Below are positions 62,493 through 64,000 of a stretch of DNA of 64,000 bases, piece after piece. The DNA comes from Hymenobacter citatus (GTDB lineage Bacteria > Bacteroidota > Bacteroidia > Cytophagales > Hymenobacteraceae). A program made the position numbers and the translations under genes. Below the pieces are notes generated by a model, which saw nothing but the letters and a program-made list of their open reading frames with translations, did not search any database and had not been told where the DNA came from. The stretch lies in NCBI RefSeq assembly GCF_014333615.1, contig NZ_JACSCY010000004.1:310001-374000 (forward strand), written 5' to 3'. The first letter of the stretch is position 1. Every line of letters starts with the position of its first letter.

Positions 62493-64000
62493 TTAGGCCT
62501 CCGGGTGCGGGGCGTTTTCCGACTTAGTGTACTCCGGCTTCATCTGTGGGAAGAACAACACATCCTGAATAGACGTGGAGTTCGTCATAATCATGCTTAG
62601 GCGGTCGATGCCGATGCCCAGACCGGCTGTAGGCGGCATGCCGTACTCCAAAGCCCGCAGGAAGTCCTCGTCGAGCACCATCGCCTCCGTGTCACCGCGC
62701 TTGCCCAACTCCAACTGCTCCTCGAAGCGGGCGCGCTGGTCGATAGGGTCATTCAGCTCGGAGAAGGCGTTGCAGATTTCCTTGCCGTTGCAAATCGCCT
62801 CGAAACGCTCTACCAGGCCCGGCTTGTCGCGGTGCTTTTTCGCCAGCGGCGACATCTCCACGGGGTAGTCGGTGATGAAGGTAGGCTGAATGAGCTTCGG
62901 CTCTACGTGCTCCCCGAAAATCTCGTCGATGATTTTGGCTTTGCCCATGCTGGGGTCGAGGCCTACCTTGAGGTCTTTGGCAGCGGCGCGCAGTTCATCC
63001 TCGCTCTTGCCATCAATGCTGAAGCCAGTGTAGTGCTCAATGGATTCAGCCATCGTGAAGCGCTTCCAGGGGCGCTGGAAATTGATAAGGTTCTCGCCTA
63101 CCTGCACTTCGGTTTTGCCGTGCAGGGCTAGGGCCACGCGCTCCACCATTTCCTCCACCAGGTCCATCATCCAGTAGTAGTCCTTGTACGCCACGTACAG
63201 CTCCATCTGGGTGAACTCGGGGTTGTGGAAGCGCGACATGCCCTCGTTGCGGAAGTCCTTCGAGAATTCGTACACGCCATCGAAACCACCCACAATCAGG
63301 CGCTTCAGGTACAGCTCGTTGGCAATGCGCAGGTAGAGCGTCATGTCCAGCGTGTTGTGGTGCGTTTTGAAGGGACGGGCGGCGGCGCCACCGTATAGCG
63401 GCTGTAGGATGGGCGTTTCCACCTCCAGGTAGCCTTTGTCGTTGAGGTAGTTGCGCATGGCCTGCACCAGCTGCGTGCGCTTCACAAAAGCGTCGCGCAC
63501 GTGCGGGTTCACTACCAGGTCCACGTAGCGCTGGCGGTAGCGCTGCTCGGGGTCGGTGAAGGCGTCGTAGGTCACTTTCTCGCCGGTGGCTTCGTCCATG
63601 CGCTCCTTCACCACGGGTAGGGGGCGCAGGGCTTTGCTCAGCAGCTTGAAGTTCTTCACGTGGATGGACGTTTCGCCTACCATCGTCTTGAACACGTAGC
63701 CTTCTACTCCCACAAAGTCGCCCAAATCGAGCAGCTTCTTGAACACGGTGTTGTACAGCTCCTTGTCCTCGCCGGGGCAGATTTCGTCGCGGTTCACGTA
63801 GAGCTGAATGCGGCCCGACGCGTCCTGCAACTCGGCAAACGAGGCCTTACCCTTCACCCGAATCGACATCAGGCGGCCCGCTAGGCGCACGTCCTGAAAG
63901 TTATTCAGCTCGGGGTGGTAGTTGTCGTGAATTTCCTGGGCGTAGAAGTTCACGTCAAACAGCTCGGACGGATACGGTTCAATACCGAGCTTTTGTAGTT
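62493..64000 (-). CDS. lysS: Lysine--tRNA ligase, 3' part (5' end beyond the window)
   Basis: The frame is open to the right edge; the reading continues upstream of 63953 as [12 protein letters not shown], which fits the family's N-terminus, so the GTG near 63953 is not the start. It shows the anticodon-binding OB-fold ([20 protein letters not shown]) and class II motifs 2 ([20 protein letters not shown]) and 3 ([16 protein letters not shown]). It charges tRNA-Lys. The N-terminal ~20 residues are missing from the window. Confidence 0.96.
   Translation of the reverse strand, partial: LQKLGIEPYPSELFDVNFYAQEIHDNYHPELNNFQDVRLAGRLMSIRVKGKASFAELQDASGRIQLYVNRDEICPGEDKELYNTVFKKLLDLGDFVGVEGYVFKTMVGETSIHVKNFKLLSKALRPLPVVKERMDEATGEKVTYDAFTDPEQRYRQRYVDLVVNPHVRDAFVKRTQLVQAMRNYLNDKGYLEVETPILQPLYGGAAARPFKTHHNTLDMTLYLRIANELYLKRLIVGGFDGVYEFSKDFRNEGMSRFHNPEFTQMELYVAYKDYYWMMDLVEEMVERVALALHGKTEVQVGENLINFQRPWKRFTMAESIEHYTGFSIDGKSEDELRAAAKDLKVGLDPSMGKAKIIDEIFGEHVEPKLIQPTFITDYPVEMSPLAKKHRDKPGLVERFEAICNGKEICNAFSELNDPIDQRARFEEQLELGKRGDTEAMVLDEDFLRALEYGMPPTAGLGIGIDRLSMIMTNSTSIQDVLFFPQMKPEYTKSENAPHPEA

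Overview
The window is a high-G+C chromosome segment from a Bacteroidota bacterium, most likely Hymenobacteraceae (Hymenobacter-like). The evidence is the gene content: a type IX secretion C-terminal sorting tail on a GH16 enzyme, a DUF2723/GT117 protein, a TamB/TsaD divergent pair, the MoxR-DUF58-DUF4350-DUF4129-SpoIIM-RDD cluster, the FtsX-DUF3098-UppP-TruB-RibF run, CarboxypepD_reg-like proteins and -7 boxes of the TAnnTTTG type. I found no rRNA, tRNA, CRISPR array, integrase, transposase or phage gene.

Layout. 1-873: 5' part of a GH20 hexosaminidase running off the left edge. 994-7820 (minus): SpoIIM, membrane protein, DUF4129, DUF4350, MoxR and DUF58, with a divergent RDD gene. 8782-13270: GNAT/nitrilase fusion, small lipoprotein, two-gene ABC transporter. 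13417-17816 (minus): two CarboxypepD_reg-like paralogues, then scoA and scoB split by a 471-bp inverted-repeat element carrying a frameshifted GxxExxY gene. 17917-22089 (minus): ftsX, DUF3098, uppP, truB, ribF. 22324-27780: DUF2723 protein and a divergent two-component system. 27864-33794: tamB and tsaD. 34113-44280: small-ORF module A, smpB, NlpC/P60, HNH nuclease, two alpha/beta hydrolases, DUF3298 lipoprotein, sterol desaturase, porin, TerB and a secreted protein. 44504-48327: small-ORF module B, then an ABC exporter between two AT-rich genes (DUF4145 and a lipoprotein). 48385-58942: M20 peptidase, TPR kinase without its phospho-acceptor histidine, M28 peptidase, GH16, rhamnose mutarotase, dienelactone hydrolase and carboxylesterase. 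59205-64000: GAF, cupin and Kazal proteins, two YtxH proteins, and lysS running off the right edge.

Three things stand out. First, two distant loci (about 33976-34241 plus, 44504-44764 minus) share one architecture: a TATATTTG box, a 13-bp hairpin with a 6-nt loop, an abutting second hairpin containing AAGTGGGTGAT, AACC(A)ATG, and a 42-44 aa protein. Second, the 34/36-matching terminal inverted repeats around the broken GxxExxY gene sit exactly between the scoA stop and the scoB start; removing the element restores a 2-nt gap. Third, about 18 intergenic spaces carry long imperfect to perfect palindromes of several families that share inner motifs, and some supply stop codons to flanking genes.
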